The notes under the pieces: generated by a model
Seen by the model: only the letters and a program-made list of their open reading frames with translations
Told to the model about the DNA's origin: nothing
Database searches by the model: none
Made by a program: the position numbers and the translations under genes
Source: an uncultured Ruminococcus sp.
GTDB taxonomy: Bacteria > Bacillota_A > Clostridia > Oscillospirales > Acutalibacteraceae
NCBI GenBank assembly: GCA_902798605.1
Contig: CADBXH010000040.1
Location: forward strand, 1-14,657
DNA length: 14,657 bases
Direction of reading: 5' to 3'
Part shown: piece by piece, positions 14,514 through 14,657 of the stretch
Layout of the letters: the number at the start of each line of letters is the position of its first letter
Position numbering within the stretch: the first letter of the stretch is position 1

Positions 14514-14657
14514 AGAAATTAAGTTTTGATAATATCAAGAACATTGAATTTCCCGAAAGTTGGATAGAAAAAGCACTTAATGTGCCTTCACAACAGCCCA
14601 AAAAGACGCTTTTGCCGTTTCGTTACAGGTATGCGATAGGATTTACTTCCTGCGCGG
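14510..14657 (+). CDS. Probable anti-sigma factor or sigma-linked membrane protein (5' end only)
   Basis: The window holds the first 49 residues only. A GTG start at 14510 is supported by GGAGGTGATC (14496-14505), an extended match to the 16S anti-Shine-Dalgarno. The N-terminus (MKKLSFDNIKNIEFPESWIE) is polar and probably cytoplasmic; FRYRYAIGFTSCA at the edge looks like the beginning of a membrane segment. A cytoplasmic domain ahead of a membrane helix, in a 4-nt overlap with an ECF sigma gene, is the classic plan of an anti-sigma factor. I do not recognise a named anti-sigma domain, so this is context-based. Confidence 0.6.
   Translation, partial: MKKLSFDNIKNIEFPESWIEKALNVPSQQPKKTLLPFRYRYAIGFTSCA

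Overview
The window looks like a chromosomal segment from a low- to mid-GC Gram-positive bacterium of the class Clostridia, most likely a gut member of the Ruminococcaceae/Oscillospiraceae. The evidence is a PolC-type replicative polymerase (a Firmicutes-type enzyme), a short-form HisG paired with HisZ, an AI-2E family permease, MtaB, an HPr-like protein, a GHL10 lipid- or membrane-anchored protein, and strong GGAGG-type ribosome binding sites throughout. The family placement is a judgement from gene content and codon style, not from a search.

Layout. 2-1768: 3' end of polC, truncated by the window edge. 1843-3240: an AI-2E family permease with an unusual Lys/Asp/Glu repeat tail encoded by a 9-nt tandem repeat. 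3257-3283: a hairpin. 3320-3371: a promoter overlapped by a 14-bp direct repeat that looks like an operator. 3412-9549: a tightly packed histidine operon, hisZ-hisG-hisD-hisC-hisB-hisA-hisI-hisE, closed by a bidirectional terminator. 9606-9842 (minus strand): a small HPr-like protein that lacks the phosphorylatable His loop but keeps the regulatory-Ser region. 9961-11256: mtaB, divergent from it. 11291-11409: a MITE-like or REP-like palindromic element between convergent genes. 11448-12653 (minus): a GHL10 family glycosyl-hydrolase-like exported protein. 12672-13821: a DUF1294 membrane protein overlapping an RluA-family pseudouridine synthase gene. 14028-14657: an ECF sigma factor gene overlapping the start of a probable anti-sigma/membrane gene that runs off the window.

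How the genes work together. The his operon encodes the steps from PRPP+ATP (HisG/HisZ) through HisE, HisI and HisA, then HisB, HisC and HisD to histidine. The two subunits of imidazole glycerol phosphate synthase, HisH and HisF, are absent. The junctions where they commonly sit (hisB/hisA and hisA/hisI) are closed almost seamlessly. Their products must be encoded elsewhere, or the pathway is incomplete. The operon appears to be driven by one sigma-A promoter with a repeated TTAG-N4-CTAA element, and its leader is too short for a T-box. The other genes are mostly housekeeping (replication, tRNA and rRNA modification) or envelope-related. The most notable oddities are the hisHF gap, the candidate his operator, the HPr-like protein without its active-site His, and the MITE-like element.
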